Shown: positions 23,729-37,661, counted from the stretch's first letter. The stretch is 64,000 nt of DNA from Streptomyces antarcticus (GCF_026627255.1 NZ_JAPNLM010000006.1:62001-126000); one strand, 5' to 3'. Numbers and translations are program-made. The notes: a model not told the origin generated them from the letters alone.

Positions 23729-24857
23729 CCCCGCGCCCGCCGAACCCGCCCCCTTCACGGCGGCGGACTACGCCGCCCGGATGGCCGCGGCCGCGCGGAC
23801 CGCGGCCGAAGCGGGCCTGGCCGGCCTGCTGATCGCCCCCGGGCCCGACCTCACCCACCTCACCGGCTACCGCCCCACCGCCGAGACCGAGCGGCTGACC
23901 GTACTGGTCCTGGCCGCCGGGCGGGAGCCGGTGCTCGTCGTACCGGCGCTGGAGGCCCCCGACGCGGAGAAGGCCCCCGGCGCCCCCGCGCTGACCCTGC
24001 GGGACTGGGCCGACGGCAAGGACCCGTACGCGGCGACCGCACCGCTGCTGGACGCCGCCGGGCGCTTCGGCGTGAGCGACAACACCTGGGCCCTGCACCT
24101 CCTCGGCCTCCAGCGGGAGCTCCCCACCAGCTCGTACGCGTCCCTCACCGACGCGCTCCCCATGCTCCGCGCGGTGAAGGACGAACGGGAGCTGGAACGC
24201 CTCGCCGCGGCGGGAGCCGCCGCCGACGCCGCGTACGCGCAGATCCTCCACCTCCCCTTCGCCGACCGGCGGGAGACCGACGTCGCCGCCGACCTGGCCG
24301 GCCTGCTGCGCGCGCACGGCCACTCCCAGGTCGACTTCACGGTGGTCGGCTCCGGCCCCAACGGCGCCAACCCGCACCACGAGGCCGGGGACCGCGTCAT
24401 CCGCCGCGGCGACATGGTCGTCCTGGACTTCGGCGGACTGCGCCACGGCTACGGCTCCGACATCTCCCGCACCGTCCACGTCGGGGAGCCCACCGCCGAG
24501 GAGCAGAGGGTCCACGACATCGTCCGCGAGGCCCAGCAGGCCGGGTTCGCGGCGGTCCGGCCGGGCGCCGCCTGCCAGGACGTGGACCGGGCGGCCCGCG
24601 CGGTCATCACCGAGTTCGGGTACGGGGACCGCTTCATCCACCGCACCGGCCACGGCATCGGCGTCACCACCCACGAGCCGCCGTACATGGTCGAGGGCGA
24701 GGAGCGGCCGCTGGTCCCGGGCATGTGCTTCTCCGTGGAGCCCGGCGTCTACCTGCCCGGCCGCTTCGGCGTCCGCATTGAGGACATCGTGACGGTCACC
24801 CGGGACGGCGGGCGCCGCCTGAACAACGCCCCGCGTGAACTGGCCGTCGTCGACTAG
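23697..24857 (+). CDS. M24-family metallopeptidase (Xaa-Pro aminopeptidase type)
   Basis: This 386-residue protein combines a creatinase-like N-terminal domain with a C-terminal pita-bread metallopeptidase domain. The metal ligands of the family are visible: VVLDFGGLRHGYGSDISRT (two Asp), HRTGHGIGVTTHEPPYM (His), SVEPGVYLPG (Glu) and VRIEDIVTVT (Glu). It would remove N-terminal residues ahead of proline from peptides in the cytoplasm. The start ATG overlaps the end of the LysR gene by 32 bases. Its tail VTRDGGRRLNNAPRELAVVD is typical. Confidence 0.93.
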   Translation: MTPDPTHATPDPAPAEPAPFTAADYAARMAAAARTAAEAGLAGLLIAPGPDLTHLTGYRPTAETERLTVLVLAAGREPVLVVPALEAPDAEKAPGAPALTLRDWADGKDPYAATAPLLDAAGRFGVSDNTWALHLLGLQRELPTSSYASLTDALPMLRAVKDERELERLAAAGAAADAAYAQILHLPFADRRETDVAADLAGLLRAHGHSQVDFTVVGSGPNGANPHHEAGDRVIRRGDMVVLDFGGLRHGYGSDISRTVHVGEPTAEEQRVHDIVREAQQAGFAAVRPGAACQDVDRAARAVITEFGYGDRFIHRTGHGIGVTTHEPPYMVEGEERPLVPGMCFSVEPGVYLPGRFGVRIEDIVTVTRDGGRRLNNAPRELAVVD

Positions 24858-24940
24858 CGGGCCGGAGGTGGCCCGCCGGGCGTTGCGGCGGGCGTTCCGC
24901 CAGGGCGTTCCGGCGGGCGTCGGCGGGCCGTGAGCGGCCG

Positions 24941-26689
<1,749 letters not shown>

Positions 26690-26799
26690 GGACGGTCCCC
26701 TCGTCTCCGGCGGTGTCCAGCATGCGTATCCTGCCCATCATTCCGGGCCGGGCGGGGGAGTTCTGGACACTCCACCCCCGACGGGCCGACAATCACCCT

Positions 26800-27363
26800 G
26801 TGACGTCGAGTTTCGAGTTCCCCGCCTATCCCGCGCCGCGGCTGTCCGACGCCGAGCGCGACCGGGCGCTGGGCCAGCTCAGGGAGGGCGCTGCCCTCGG
26901 CAAGCTGTCCCACGACACGTTCCTGCGCCGCATGGAACTCGCCCTGGTAGCCCGGCGCTCCGAGGACCTCGCGGTCCTCACCGCCGACCTCCAGAGCCGA
27001 AGCGGCCCCGAAAGCCCGTGGACCCGTCGGCTGTTCGGCTGGGTCGGCCGGGCGTCCGCGGTGGCCGTCGGGGTCCGGCGCGCGTGGGCCACCGAGAAGC
27101 TGCCCCGGCTGCTGCTCCCGCACCCGAGCGCGGGGGTCCTGCGGATCGGCCGCGACCCGGGCAGCGGCCTGCGGCTCACCCACGAGACCGTCTCCCGGGC
27201 GCACGCGGAGCTCAGCCTGCGGGACGGGACATGGGTGCTGAAGGACCTCGGCTCCACCAACGGGACCACGGTCAACGGGCACCGGGTGACGGGCTCGGCG
27301 GTGGTCCGGGACGGCGACCAGATCGGCTTCGGGCAGATGTCCTTCCGTCTCTCGGCGAGCTGA
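26800..27363 (+). CDS. DUF1707 and FHA-domain protein
   Basis: The 187-residue protein joins an N-terminal DUF1707 segment (LSDAERDRALGQLREGAALGKLSHDTFLRRMELAL) to a C-terminal forkhead-associated domain. The FHA part shows the phospho-threonine-binding pattern: RIGRDPGSGLRLTHETVSRAHAEL and DLGSTNGTTVNG. It probably reads Ser/Thr kinase signals in the cytoplasm; no kinase gene is nearby. The frame is open upstream to 26614, over the start of treZ, but the GTG at 26800 places the start just before the conserved region; ATG 26722 is possible. Confidence 0.85.
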   Translation: MTSSFEFPAYPAPRLSDAERDRALGQLREGAALGKLSHDTFLRRMELALVARRSEDLAVLTADLQSRSGPESPWTRRLFGWVGRASAVAVGVRRAWATEKLPRLLLPHPSAGVLRIGRDPGSGLRLTHETVSRAHAELSLRDGTWVLKDLGSTNGTTVNGHRVTGSAVVRDGDQIGFGQMSFRLSAS

Positions 27364-27477
27364 CGGCCGACCGGGACCCGTACCCCGCGGATCCGGTACG
27401 GGGGCGGGTGCGGGGACGGGTGCTGGGACGGGTGCGGGGCGGGCCCCGGGTGCGCAGGGCGGGCGCCGCCGAGCAGG

Positions 27478-27708
27478 ATGGACTGCCTCTACCTGGCCGA
27501 GGGCGCGCGCGGCCACGGGCTCGGCGCCGCCCTGATGGACGGGGTGGCCGGGCTCGCGCAGGAGCTGGGCCTCGACGAGGTGCAGTGGCAGACCCCCGAG
27601 TGGAACGAGGGCGCCATCCGGTTCTACGACAGCCTCGGCGCCACCGGCGCCCCCAAGCGCCGCTACACGTGGACACCGCCCGCTCCGTCCGCCCCGGCCG
27701 CCCCCTAA
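27478..27708 (+). pseudogene. GNAT acetyltransferase, C-terminal remnant
   Basis: Only 76 codons are open, corresponding to the second half of a GNAT domain: CLYLAEGARGHGLGAALM (acetyl-CoA loop) then WNEGAIRFYDSLGA. The N-terminal strands and helices are missing, and the DNA upstream (27364-27477) is a GGGGACGGGTGC-type low-complexity stretch with no matching coding sequence. An ATG with GAGCAGG in front could still allow a short product. Its last bases overlap the end of the convergent carboxypeptidase gene by four bases. Confidence 0.6.
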
Positions 27709-29039
27709 CGGGGACTCGACGCGAGGCGTTCGTACGCGGCCAGGACGGTCCGGGACTGGTGCTCGACCTGGGTGGCCACCGGGACCCAGCGGGCGTGGAA
27801 GCGGGCCGCGAACTCCTCGCACCACCCCGTGACGAGGCGGTCGAGATCCGGCGCCGCCGCGTCGCCCCGCGCGCGCAGGACCCGCAGCAGCATCGCCGCG
27901 GCGCGCAGCGACAGCCGCCGCCCGAACGCGTCGATGCTGGCGACGTACGCCGCCGTGGCCTCGGTGGGGGCGCCCGGGCCGGTCCACTCGGCGGCGATCC
28001 GGGGGATCAGGGCGAGCGTCCAGTCCACCGCGCGGAGCAGGGGCGCGGCGTCCGGGTCCGCGTACGGTGGCTGCCCGGACCGCGTTCCGTCGCGCACCCG
28101 GGCCACCAGCGCGGCGTCCTGCGTGAGCCGTTCGGACAGCACCCGCATGGCCCGGCGCGGGTCGGGGTGCGGGGCCGGGTCGTCCACCAGGTCCGAGGCC
28201 CACATGGGGACTTCGACGATCGCGGTGGTGCCGGCGTACCGGTGGGCGTGGTACCAGGTGCTGAGCCGGGTGTCCTCCGGGTGGAAGGCTCCGGCGGCTT
28301 CGCTCCCCGGCTCCGGGATCACGAAGATCCCGGGCCCGGGGGAGAGCCAGCCGGCCGCGTCCGAGGCCCCGTTCTCCACCGGGATCCGCAGTTCGGCGGC
28401 CGACTTGGCGAAGGGCTCGGCGAGGCCCGGTATGTCGCGGGTGAGCTGCACCCAGGAGCCGCCGAGGTCGGTGGCGTGCAGCGAGACCTGCAGGACGGGC
28501 CGCAGCTCGTCGATCAGGGCGGTCAGGGCCAGCGTCTCGGGCGGCAGCCGGTCCGGGGGCAGTAAAGACGGCGCCCACTCGGGCTGTTCGGGCCCCGGTG
28601 GCCGGAAGAAGTGGCGGTGGTACTCGAGGAGCGAGTACGGGCGGGGCGTGCGGTGCAGCCGCGCGCCGTCCGGGTCGGCGCAGAGCAGGAAGTGCCATCC
28701 GCAGCCGGTGCGAGGCCCCGGGTCGTACAGCAGGTGCCGGGCGAGGGAGAGCGCGGTGGCGCCGCCGACGGGCTCGTTGGCGTGCGCGCCCGCGACGACC
28801 AGGACGTTCCGGCCGGGCCCGGCCGTGGTCCCGGTATTGGGCCCGGCCGTGGGGCCGCCGCCGGTGCCGTCCGCAGGCCCGATGGACAGCACCCAGAGGG
28901 GCTGCCCGGCCCGGGAGGTGCCGGCCTGGCGGAGACGGACCTGGCCGGGATGGCCGTCCGCCAGCGCGCGGGCGGCCAGCGCGAGTTCGAGCGGCGTGGG
29001 GTAGCGCATGTCACGAAGGAGGGTCACAGGGGATGCCAT
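27705..29039 (-). CDS. M14-family zinc carboxypeptidase
   Basis: This 444-residue protein has the zinc carboxypeptidase (M14) residues: the HxxE pair in VVAGAHANEPVGGAT (near residue 87), the third zinc ligand His in LQVSLHATDLGGSW, and the catalytic Glu in TTAIVEVPMW. There is no signal peptide, so it acts inside the cell, perhaps on peptidoglycan peptides or other small peptides; substrate is not readable. It has an internal Gly/Pro/Thr loop (GPADGTGGGPTAGPNTG). Start at ATG 29039. It lies between treZ and treY on the same strand. Confidence 0.85.
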   Translation of the reverse strand: MASPVTLLRDMRYPTPLELALAARALADGHPGQVRLRQAGTSRAGQPLWVLSIGPADGTGGGPTAGPNTGTTAGPGRNVLVVAGAHANEPVGGATALSLARHLLYDPGPRTGCGWHFLLCADPDGARLHRTPRPYSLLEYHRHFFRPPGPEQPEWAPSLLPPDRLPPETLALTALIDELRPVLQVSLHATDLGGSWVQLTRDIPGLAEPFAKSAAELRIPVENGASDAAGWLSPGPGIFVIPEPGSEAAGAFHPEDTRLSTWYHAHRYAGTTAIVEVPMWASDLVDDPAPHPDPRRAMRVLSERLTQDAALVARVRDGTRSGQPPYADPDAAPLLRAVDWTLALIPRIAAEWTGPGAPTEATAAYVASIDAFGRRLSLRAAAMLLRVLRARGDAAAPDLDRLVTGWCEEFAARFHARWVPVATQVEHQSRTVLAAYERLASSPR

Positions 29040-29142
29040 GCCCGCCCGGCGCGCCCCCTACCGCTCCGGGCGCCCCGCACTTCCCCCAATGTCCCGCGAA
29101 CCGCCTGGCCACGCCGTCTCCGCCGACCGCACGGCCGCCCTT

Positions 29143-29198
29143 CGCACACCCACACACCCGCACACCCGTGCTCCGCACACCCGTGCCCCGCACACCCG
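29143..29198. repeat. CCGCACACCCGTG-type tandem repeat
   Basis: CGCACACCC-based units of about 13 bases recur four to five times in the 220-base spacer between the treY stop and the M14 gene start. No gene is supported here. Confidence 0.65.
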
Positions 29199-29259
29199 CC
29201 CGGGGCGGCCCGCGGGGCACTCCCGTGGGCCGCCGTGGCCGCCGTCGGGTGGCGGCGCC

Positions 29260-31635
29260 CTACTCCTGCCGGAGCAGCAGGGCCACCGGCCAGGCGGCCA
29301 GGAGTTCGCCCAGGGGGGCCTTGCCGGCGTACGGGGTGCCGTGCGCGCCGTCCGGTTCGGCCAGCGGGACCCACCGGCCCGGCGGCAGGGGCAGCACCGT
29401 GTCCCGCCAGCCCCCGGCCCCGGCCAGCCGGTACGCGAGCCGGGTGGTCACCGCGACGAGGCCCGGCGAACGCGCGAAGGCCAGGCAGTGCTCCGCCGCC
29501 GGGCCCCGCGCGGTCAAGGGGGTGTACCCGGCGAACAGCGCCGGGCGGGCCCGGCGCAGCCGCAGGACGGCGGCCGTGAGCGCGAGCTTCTCCTCGGCGG
29601 GGCCGCGCGGCGCGGCCCCCGCGTCCAGCCGGGCCAGGGCCTCGCGGGGGAAGCGGGCCGGCCGCCGGTTGTCGGGGTCGACCAGGGCCCGGTACTCGGT
29701 CTCGGCGCCCTGGTAGACCTCCGGGACCCCGGGCATCGCCAGGTGCAGCAGCGCCGCCCCGAGGAGGTTGGCCCGGGCCGCCTCCGCCAGCTCGGGCGGG
29801 AGACCGCCGCCGGTCCGGGCGTAGTCCGGGACGGCCGCCTCGTACGCCTCGTCCCGCTCCGTCCAGCTGGTGCGCAGCGCGGCTTCGCGGACCGCCTTGA
29901 GCAGCGCCTCCTCCAGGCGGGCCGGGGCCTCGGGGGCGTCCCCGAGGCCCAGCGCGGTCTGCCGGGCCACCCACGCCAGCTGGGGGTCCGCGCCCGCGGG
30001 CCGGCCCATCAGCTCCGGCGCCTGTGAGAGCGCCGAGATCCGGGCCCGGACGTCCGCGCTGCGCTTGGTGTCGTGGGTGGACAGCACCGTGCCCGACCCG
30101 GGCCAGTCCCGGGACAGGGCCGTGCAGTACGCGTGGAACTCCCCGGGCGGGACGGCGGGACGACCCGGCTCCCCGCCGACCTCGGTGGCCGAGAGAAGGG
30201 GGGCGTACCGGTAGAAGGCCCGGTCCTCCAGGGATTTGGCGCGCAGCGCCGCCGAGGTCTGGGCGAAGCGGGCGGCGAAGGCGGGGTCGCGGAGCAGCAG
30301 CTCGCACACACCGTCCAGGCCGCGCTTGCCGCCGAAGGCGTCCCCGTCGCCGCCCGCCGCGCCCCCGTCGCCGAAGGCCGCGTCCCCGCTGCCCGCCGCG
30401 TCCCCGTCGCCGCCCGCCGTGTCGGCGGGGGTCGCCGCGAGCGCCGCGGCCGCCCGTTCCAGGGCGCCCGGGTCGGGCTCCGGCGTCTCGGGGTACGGGC
30501 GGTAGACGGGATAGGCGATGAGCAACTCCCGTACCGCCGACGCGAGTTCCAGTCCGGCGAGCCGCTCCAGCGCGGTCAGCTCGGCGGCCAGGTCACCGGT
30601 CAGCACCTCCCGCGCGGCGGCTCCGGCCGTCTCCTCCCACGGCGCCGTACCGGTGAAGTCAACGTACAGCCGGGCCAGTTCGGCGGCGCCCGCCGGATCG
30701 GTGAACACCCCGTCGACCCGGTGCAGCGCGTCGTACCCGGTGGTCCCCGCGACCGGCCAGGCGGACGGCAGCCGCTCCTCGCGGGCCAGGATTTTCTCCA
30801 CCACCACCCAGCAGCGCGGACCCGCCGCCTCCCGCAGCCGCCGCAGGTACTCCCCGGGGTCCGCCAGTCCGTCGACGTGGTCGATGCGGAGCCCCTCCAC
30901 GACCCCGTCCCGGACCAGCTCGAGCACCTTGGCATGGGTGGCCGCGAACACCTCCGGATCCTCCACCCGGACCCCGATCAACTCCGAGATCGTGAAGAAC
31001 CGGCGGTAGTTGAGGGCGGTCCGGGCCTCCCGCCACCAGGCGGGCCGGTACCACTGGGCGGCCAGCAGCTCCGGCGGCTCCAGGCCCGCGGTGCCCTCGC
31101 GCAGGGGGAACTCGTGCTCCCCGTGGCGCAGCACGTCCCCGTCCACCACGAACGCGCTGACCTCGGCCGGCCCGGGGAGCACCGGCAGCAGCACCTGCCC
31201 GCCGCCGGCCTGCCAGTCGATGTCGAACCAGCGGGCGTACGGGGAGTCCGGCCCGTCCCGCAGCACCTCCCACAGCGGCCGGTTCAGCCGCAGCGGCGAC
31301 GGCACCGCCATGTGGTTCGGCACGATGTCCAGGACCAGGCCCAGCCCGTGCGCCCGGGCGGTCGCCGCCAGTGCCCGCAGGCCGGCCTCGCCGCCCAGCT
31401 CCGCCCGGACCCGGGAGTGGTCGGTGACGTCGTACCCGTGGGCCGAGCCGGGGACGGCTTCCAGCACGGGGGAGAGGTGCAGGTGGGACACGCCGAGGGA
31501 GGCGAGGTGGGGCACGGCGGCCTCGGCCGCCTCGAAGGGGAACTCCGGGCGCAGCTGGAGGCGGTAGGTCGACGCCGGAGTGACAGGTTGCGGAATGTCA
31601 GATTCCGAATGGAGGCTTGACTGCGGCTGGCTCAT
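29260..31635 (-). CDS. treY: Malto-oligosyltrehalose synthase TreY
   Basis: TreY turns the reducing end of a maltodextrin into a trehalose unit. The 791-residue GH13 protein has STYRLQLRPEFPFEAA, HLHLSPVLEAVPGSAHGYDV, LGLVLDIVPNHMAV, GLRIDHVDGLADP (nucleophile Asp), WVVVEKILAREE (acid Glu) and GTVLSTHDTKRSADVRAR. Around residues 420-450 it carries an extra Gly/Asp/Ala stretch made of GGDGDAAG-like repeats that I do not expect in the family. ATG 31635 starts the usual N-terminus; an earlier in-frame start at 31680 is less likely. An MFS transporter gene is divergent 82 bases away. Confidence 0.95.
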   Translation of the reverse strand: MSQPQSSLHSESDIPQPVTPASTYRLQLRPEFPFEAAEAAVPHLASLGVSHLHLSPVLEAVPGSAHGYDVTDHSRVRAELGGEAGLRALAATARAHGLGLVLDIVPNHMAVPSPLRLNRPLWEVLRDGPDSPYARWFDIDWQAGGGQVLLPVLPGPAEVSAFVVDGDVLRHGEHEFPLREGTAGLEPPELLAAQWYRPAWWREARTALNYRRFFTISELIGVRVEDPEVFAATHAKVLELVRDGVVEGLRIDHVDGLADPGEYLRRLREAAGPRCWVVVEKILAREERLPSAWPVAGTTGYDALHRVDGVFTDPAGAAELARLYVDFTGTAPWEETAGAAAREVLTGDLAAELTALERLAGLELASAVRELLIAYPVYRPYPETPEPDPGALERAAAALAATPADTAGGDGDAAGSGDAAFGDGGAAGGDGDAFGGKRGLDGVCELLLRDPAFAARFAQTSAALRAKSLEDRAFYRYAPLLSATEVGGEPGRPAVPPGEFHAYCTALSRDWPGSGTVLSTHDTKRSADVRARISALSQAPELMGRPAGADPQLAWVARQTALGLGDAPEAPARLEEALLKAVREAALRTSWTERDEAYEAAVPDYARTGGGLPPELAEAARANLLGAALLHLAMPGVPEVYQGAETEYRALVDPDNRRPARFPREALARLDAGAAPRGPAEEKLALTAAVLRLRRARPALFAGYTPLTARGPAAEHCLAFARSPGLVAVTTRLAYRLAGAGGWRDTVLPLPPGRWVPLAEPDGAHGTPYAGKAPLGELLAAWPVALLLRQE
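30329..30423. repeat. Repeat inside treY encoding Gly/Asp/Ala
   Basis: TCCCCGTCGCCGCCCGCCG-like units recur imperfectly about four times, in frame, adding roughly 30 residues of GGDGDA-type sequence within TreY between conserved regions. Lengths are multiples of three, so the gene stays open. Confidence 0.65.
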
Positions 31636-31717
31636 GAGAACGTACGTACCCAGCCTGCCGGATTCCGTGCCATTACCCAATGCATCCGGGTGACTGCGGC
31701 GGGTTAACGTCGCTCAA

Positions 31718-33012
31718 GTGGTTGGAACCGTCAACACCTATCGAAAAGTCATCGCCCTGACCGGGCCCCTACTCCCCTTCGTCTCGTTCTTCGCCCGACT
31801 GCCCGTCGCGATGTCCCAGTTCGGAAGCTTCCTCCTGGTCGCCGAGACCAGCGGCTCGCTCGCCACCGCCGGCATCGTCGGCGGCTCCCTCTCCGTGGGC
31901 CAGGTGCTCTGCGGCCCCCTCCTCGGCCGGCTCGCCGACCGGTACGGGCAGCGCCGCGTGGTCCTCACCGCCGCCGCCGTCAACGCGCTGGCCACCGCGG
32001 CCCTCGTCGCCGGGGCGCTCACGCACCTCGCCACGGTCCCGCTCGCCGTGCTCGGCGCCGTCACCGGTGCCTCCGTACCGCTGATCGGGCCGCTCGCCCG
32101 GACCCGGTCCGTGGCACTGGCCCACCGGGCCAAGTCCGACGAGAGCGTCGTGGGTGCCGTCCACGCGCTCGAAGGCACCCTGGACGAGGTCTCGTTCGTG
32201 TTCGGCCCCGCGCTCGTGGGCATCGCTGCCCTCCTCGCGCACCCGGCCGTCGCCCTCGGCGGCGCCGCCGGACTCGTCGCCGTCTTCGGCACCGCCTACG
32301 CGCTGCACCCGACCGCCGCCGTCACGGCCGGATCGCCCGCGCGGGCCCGCACCGCGGGGGACAGGGTCCGGCCGCCCGGCGTGGTCTACGCCGTACGCGG
32401 CTCGCTCGCCCTCCAAGGCGCCATGTTCGGCGCCTGCCAGGCGGGGATCGCCGCGCTCACCATCCGGCTGGGCGTCCCCGACCAGGCGGCCGTCGTCTAC
32501 TCCGCCATGGGGGTCGTCAGCGCCGTCGTGGGTCTCGCCCTCGGCGCGCTCCCGGCCCGCTTCGGGCTGCGGCTGCGCTGGCGGGCGGCCACGGCCGCCG
32601 CGCTGGTGCTGTCGGTGCCGCTGCTGTTCACCGACAGCCTGTGGCCGCTGTACGCCGTCGTCACCGTCCTCGGCGCCGCCTACGCCCCCCACCTGATCAC
32701 CGCCTTCGCGCTCATCGAGCGGGCCGTGGAACCGGACCGGCTCTCCGCGTCGATGGCCTTCGCCGCCAGCTGTCTGGTCGCCGGGCAGGCCACGGCCCTC
32801 TTCGCGTGCGGCCGCCTCGCCGAGTGGTACGGACCCGCCGGGGCCTTCGCGGTGGCCGTCGGCGCGGCAGCGCTGTGCCTGATCCTGGCGCTCGTCACCC
32901 GGGTGCCGGCCGGCCGGACCCACGGCAAGGCCTTCATCCCGGCGCAGCAGACCGGCTCCCCGGCCCTGGGGGAGCCCGCCGCCGGGGAGCCCTCCCTCGG
33001 GGAGCCCGCCGC

Positions 33013-33028
<16 letters not shown>
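31718..33028 (+). CDS. MFS transporter
   Basis: This 436-residue integral membrane protein has about twelve hydrophobic segments and an MFS loop (GPLLGRLADRYGQRRVVL) after the second one. Substrate unknown; such small-efflux types often export drugs or sugars. After the last segment there is a hydrophilic tail with repeated GEPAAGEPSLGEPAA. It starts at GTG 31718, divergent from treY. The last 16 bases overlap the end of the convergent glgX gene. Confidence 0.88.
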
Positions 33029-35127
<2,099 letters not shown>

Positions 35128-35401
35128 AGAAAACGACTCTTCCCATCCTGCTCCGGCTGATCCGGCTGGACCACGTCACAGCCAGATCTTCCCCGAAAGA
35201 GGCCCCCCACGCGTGGACTTGGGTTGCTCCTACCGGGTGACCCGGAGAGCTGACGATCGGGTCAGTGGACTGTGTGGGCATCGGATAATGGGTCAACGGG
35301 CATGCGGTGTACGGGCCATCGGGCTGCAACGGGCCGCGCGCGCGGAGTACCCTTCCGTGATCACTGGAGACGGGCGTCCAGACGCAGAAGGCGGTGCACG
35401 G

Positions 35402-36667
35402 GTGAGCTCGGGAGGTCTGGAGCTGCCCCCTGGTGACAGCGGTCACGAGGGTGGCCCGGCGGACGCCACCGGAGGCGGGGCGGCGGGCATCCCGGCCGGT
35501 GCGGTCTCCCTGGCGGGCGGACCGGAGGAGGCCCGCGAGGTGCGGGCCGGAGCCGAGCTCGACTGGGGCGCGGAGGCCTGGAGCGAGGTCCGCACCCGGG
35601 CCCAGCGGGCGGGCCGGGCGTACATCTGGCTGAACCTCATCGAGCAGCGCCTGCGGGCGGTGGTCGGCGCGGTGCTGCGGCCGATCTACGAGCCAGCGCA
35701 CGGCGGGGACGACTGGGTGGTCGCCGCGGCCGGACCCGCCGGACAGGAGTGGGTGCAGCGGGCCGTCGCCGTGCGCGAGGTCAGCCGGCGCAAGGGCTAC
35801 CTGCTCGACTCGGCCGACGACAACGTGCTGAGCTTCCTGACGCTGCCCCAGCTGCGCGAGCTGATGGTCCAGCACTGGCCCTGTTTCGAGCCGTACTTCG
35901 ACGACCGGCGCGAGATCGAGCTGGCCCTCGACGAGCTGGAGGTCACGCGGAACGTGGTCTCCCGCAACCGGGCGCTGTCGCGCGCGGTCCTGGAGCAGGC
36001 GGAACGCGCCTCGGCGCGGCTGCTGGAGGTCCTCGGCGGCGGCGCGGGCAGCCCGTCGGCCGACCGGCTGCCGATCGACGCCGTCGAAGACCTGGTGGGC
36101 GACCGGTACGCGGACGTCATCTCCGTCCACCCGGACCGGGTGCGCCTCCAGCGGCAGCTGCCGGCGGAGGACCTGTTCGGCGGCGCCCGCCGGCTGGACG
36201 CGATCGGCATAGGCCTCAACCTGCTGGTCCAGAACTTCTCGGGCCGAAGACTCGTCCGGCTCAGCGAGGCGGGCTGCCGGGTGCGGCTGGTGTTCCTGAA
36301 CCCGGCGAGCAGCGCGGTCAAGCGGCGCGAGCGGGAGCTGGGGCTGCGCAAGGGAGAGCTGAGCCGCTCGGTGGAGATGAACATCCTGCACGTGCGGCGG
36401 GTACGGGCGGGGCTGCGCGACCCATCGCGCTTCGACATCCACGTCTTCGACGAGACCCCGCGGTTCACCGCCTACCTGGTGGAGGGGGAGTCCTCGGGCA
36501 TCGCGGTGGTCCAGTCCTACCTGCGGCGGGCCCGGGGCATGGAGGCACCGGTCCTGGTCCTGCGCGGGGGCGGACGCGGGGTGCCGAAGGACTCCGAGCA
36601 CGGGCTGTTCACGACGTACCGGGAGGAGTTCGAGTCCGTGTGGGAGGACTCCCGGCCGGTGTCGTGA
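35402..36667 (+). CDS. SAV2148-family HEPN-domain protein
   Basis: This 421-residue protein belongs to the actinobacterial SAV2148-type group with a HEPN domain. A Gly/Ala/Pro-rich N-terminus of about 50 residues precedes a helical part: EVRTRAQRAGRAYIWLNLIEQRLRAVV, the conserved WVQRAVAVREVSRRKGY and a later RNRALSRAVLEQAERA. The last 170 residues are a mixed domain ending in YREEFESVWEDSRPVS. HEPN domains often act as RNases, but no clear RxxxxH motif is obvious here, so activity is unproven. GTG 35402 is chosen as the family start; the frame is open upstream over the glgX promoter. Confidence 0.82.
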   Translation: MSSGGLELPPGDSGHEGGPADATGGGAAGIPAGAVSLAGGPEEAREVRAGAELDWGAEAWSEVRTRAQRAGRAYIWLNLIEQRLRAVVGAVLRPIYEPAHGGDDWVVAAAGPAGQEWVQRAVAVREVSRRKGYLLDSADDNVLSFLTLPQLRELMVQHWPCFEPYFDDRREIELALDELEVTRNVVSRNRALSRAVLEQAERASARLLEVLGGGAGSPSADRLPIDAVEDLVGDRYADVISVHPDRVRLQRQLPAEDLFGGARRLDAIGIGLNLLVQNFSGRRLVRLSEAGCRVRLVFLNPASSAVKRRERELGLRKGELSRSVEMNILHVRRVRAGLRDPSRFDIHVFDETPRFTAYLVEGESSGIAVVQSYLRRARGMEAPVLVLRGGGRGVPKDSEHGLFTTYREEFESVWEDSRPVS

Positions 36668-36947
36668 AGCCCGCGCGTGGCGCGGGGCAGGGGGTGGGGA
36701 GGGGGCGGTGAAGGGGCACCGAGGGGGCACCGAGGGGGGCGTCGTCCGGCTTGTCAGTGCCCCGTGTCAGGCTGAAAGCCGTTGACCGAAGGCGTACGGG
36801 GGAGGGGCACGGGGTGGAGGACTGGCACGGCACGGGGGACCGGCACGGCGGTCTGCCGATCGGAATCGGCCTGGCTACGGCGGGCACGGAGCAGGGGACA
36901 CCGCCGCGGCGGCGGCCGGCGGACACCGCCGGAACGGGGGCGGCACG

Positions 36948-37661
36948 ATGAGCTGGATCAGCGGACCCCTGGTGGCCTTCGACCTGGAGACCACGGGCAC
37001 CGACGTCGAGACCGACCGCATCGTCACGGCGGCGGTCGTCCGGCTGGACCCGGACGGCGCCGTCGCGGAAGAGCGGACCTGGCTGCTCGACCCCGGGGTC
37101 GCGATACCCGAGCAGGCGTCGGCGATCCACGGGATCTCGACGGAGCACGCCCGGACCCACGGGGTGCCGGCCGTCTCCGCGGTCGAGGAGATCGCGCGGG
37201 CCGTGGCCGACGGACTGCGCTCCGGGACACCACTGGTCGTGATGAACGCCCGCTACGACTTGTCGCTGCTGGACCGCGAGTGCCGCCGGCACGGGGTGGA
37301 GTCGATCAGCGAGCGGCTGGGCGACGCGCCCTCGCCCGTCATCGACCCGCTGGTGATCGACAAGCACGTCGACAAGTACCGCAAGGGCAAGCGGGCGCTG
37401 TACGCGCTGTGCGCCCACTACGGCGTGTCGCTCGACGACGCGCACGACGCGAAGGCCGACGCGGTGGCCGCCGCCCGGGTGGTGCGGCGCATGGCCGAGA
37501 GGCACCGGCCCGTCGGCGCGATGCCCCTGGCGGACCTGCACGACCTCCAGGTGCGCGCGGCGGCCGAGCAGTCGGTCTCGCTCCAGGCCTACCTGCGGCG
37601 CACCGCGGACCCGGCGGCGGTCGTAGAGCCGGCCTGGCCGCTCATCCCGCGGAGCCGGTGA
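36948..37661 (+). CDS. DEDDh 3'-5' exonuclease (DnaQ-like)
   Basis: The 237-residue protein is a DnaQ-type exonuclease that trims single-stranded 3' ends. All motifs are visible: ExoI FDLETTGTD (Asp and Glu), the IHGIS segment after it, ExoII MNARYDLSLLDRE, and ExoIII HDAKADAVAAARV. No polymerase domain is attached, so it could be a free epsilon-like or repair exonuclease. ATG 36948 follows GGGGGCGGC. The 280 bases upstream contain a GGGGCACCGA repeat near 36714 and no gene. Confidence 0.92.
   Translation: MSWISGPLVAFDLETTGTDVETDRIVTAAVVRLDPDGAVAEERTWLLDPGVAIPEQASAIHGISTEHARTHGVPAVSAVEEIARAVADGLRSGTPLVVMNARYDLSLLDRECRRHGVESISERLGDAPSPVIDPLVIDKHVDKYRKGKRALYALCAHYGVSLDDAHDAKADAVAAARVVRRMAERHRPVGAMPLADLHDLQVRAAAEQSVSLQAYLRRTADPAAVVEPAWPLIPRSR

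Noticed and set aside
29143..30423. CRISPR-like array from the tandem repeats near treY
   Set aside because: The repeats are short, directly adjacent and imperfect, with no unique spacers and no cas genes.
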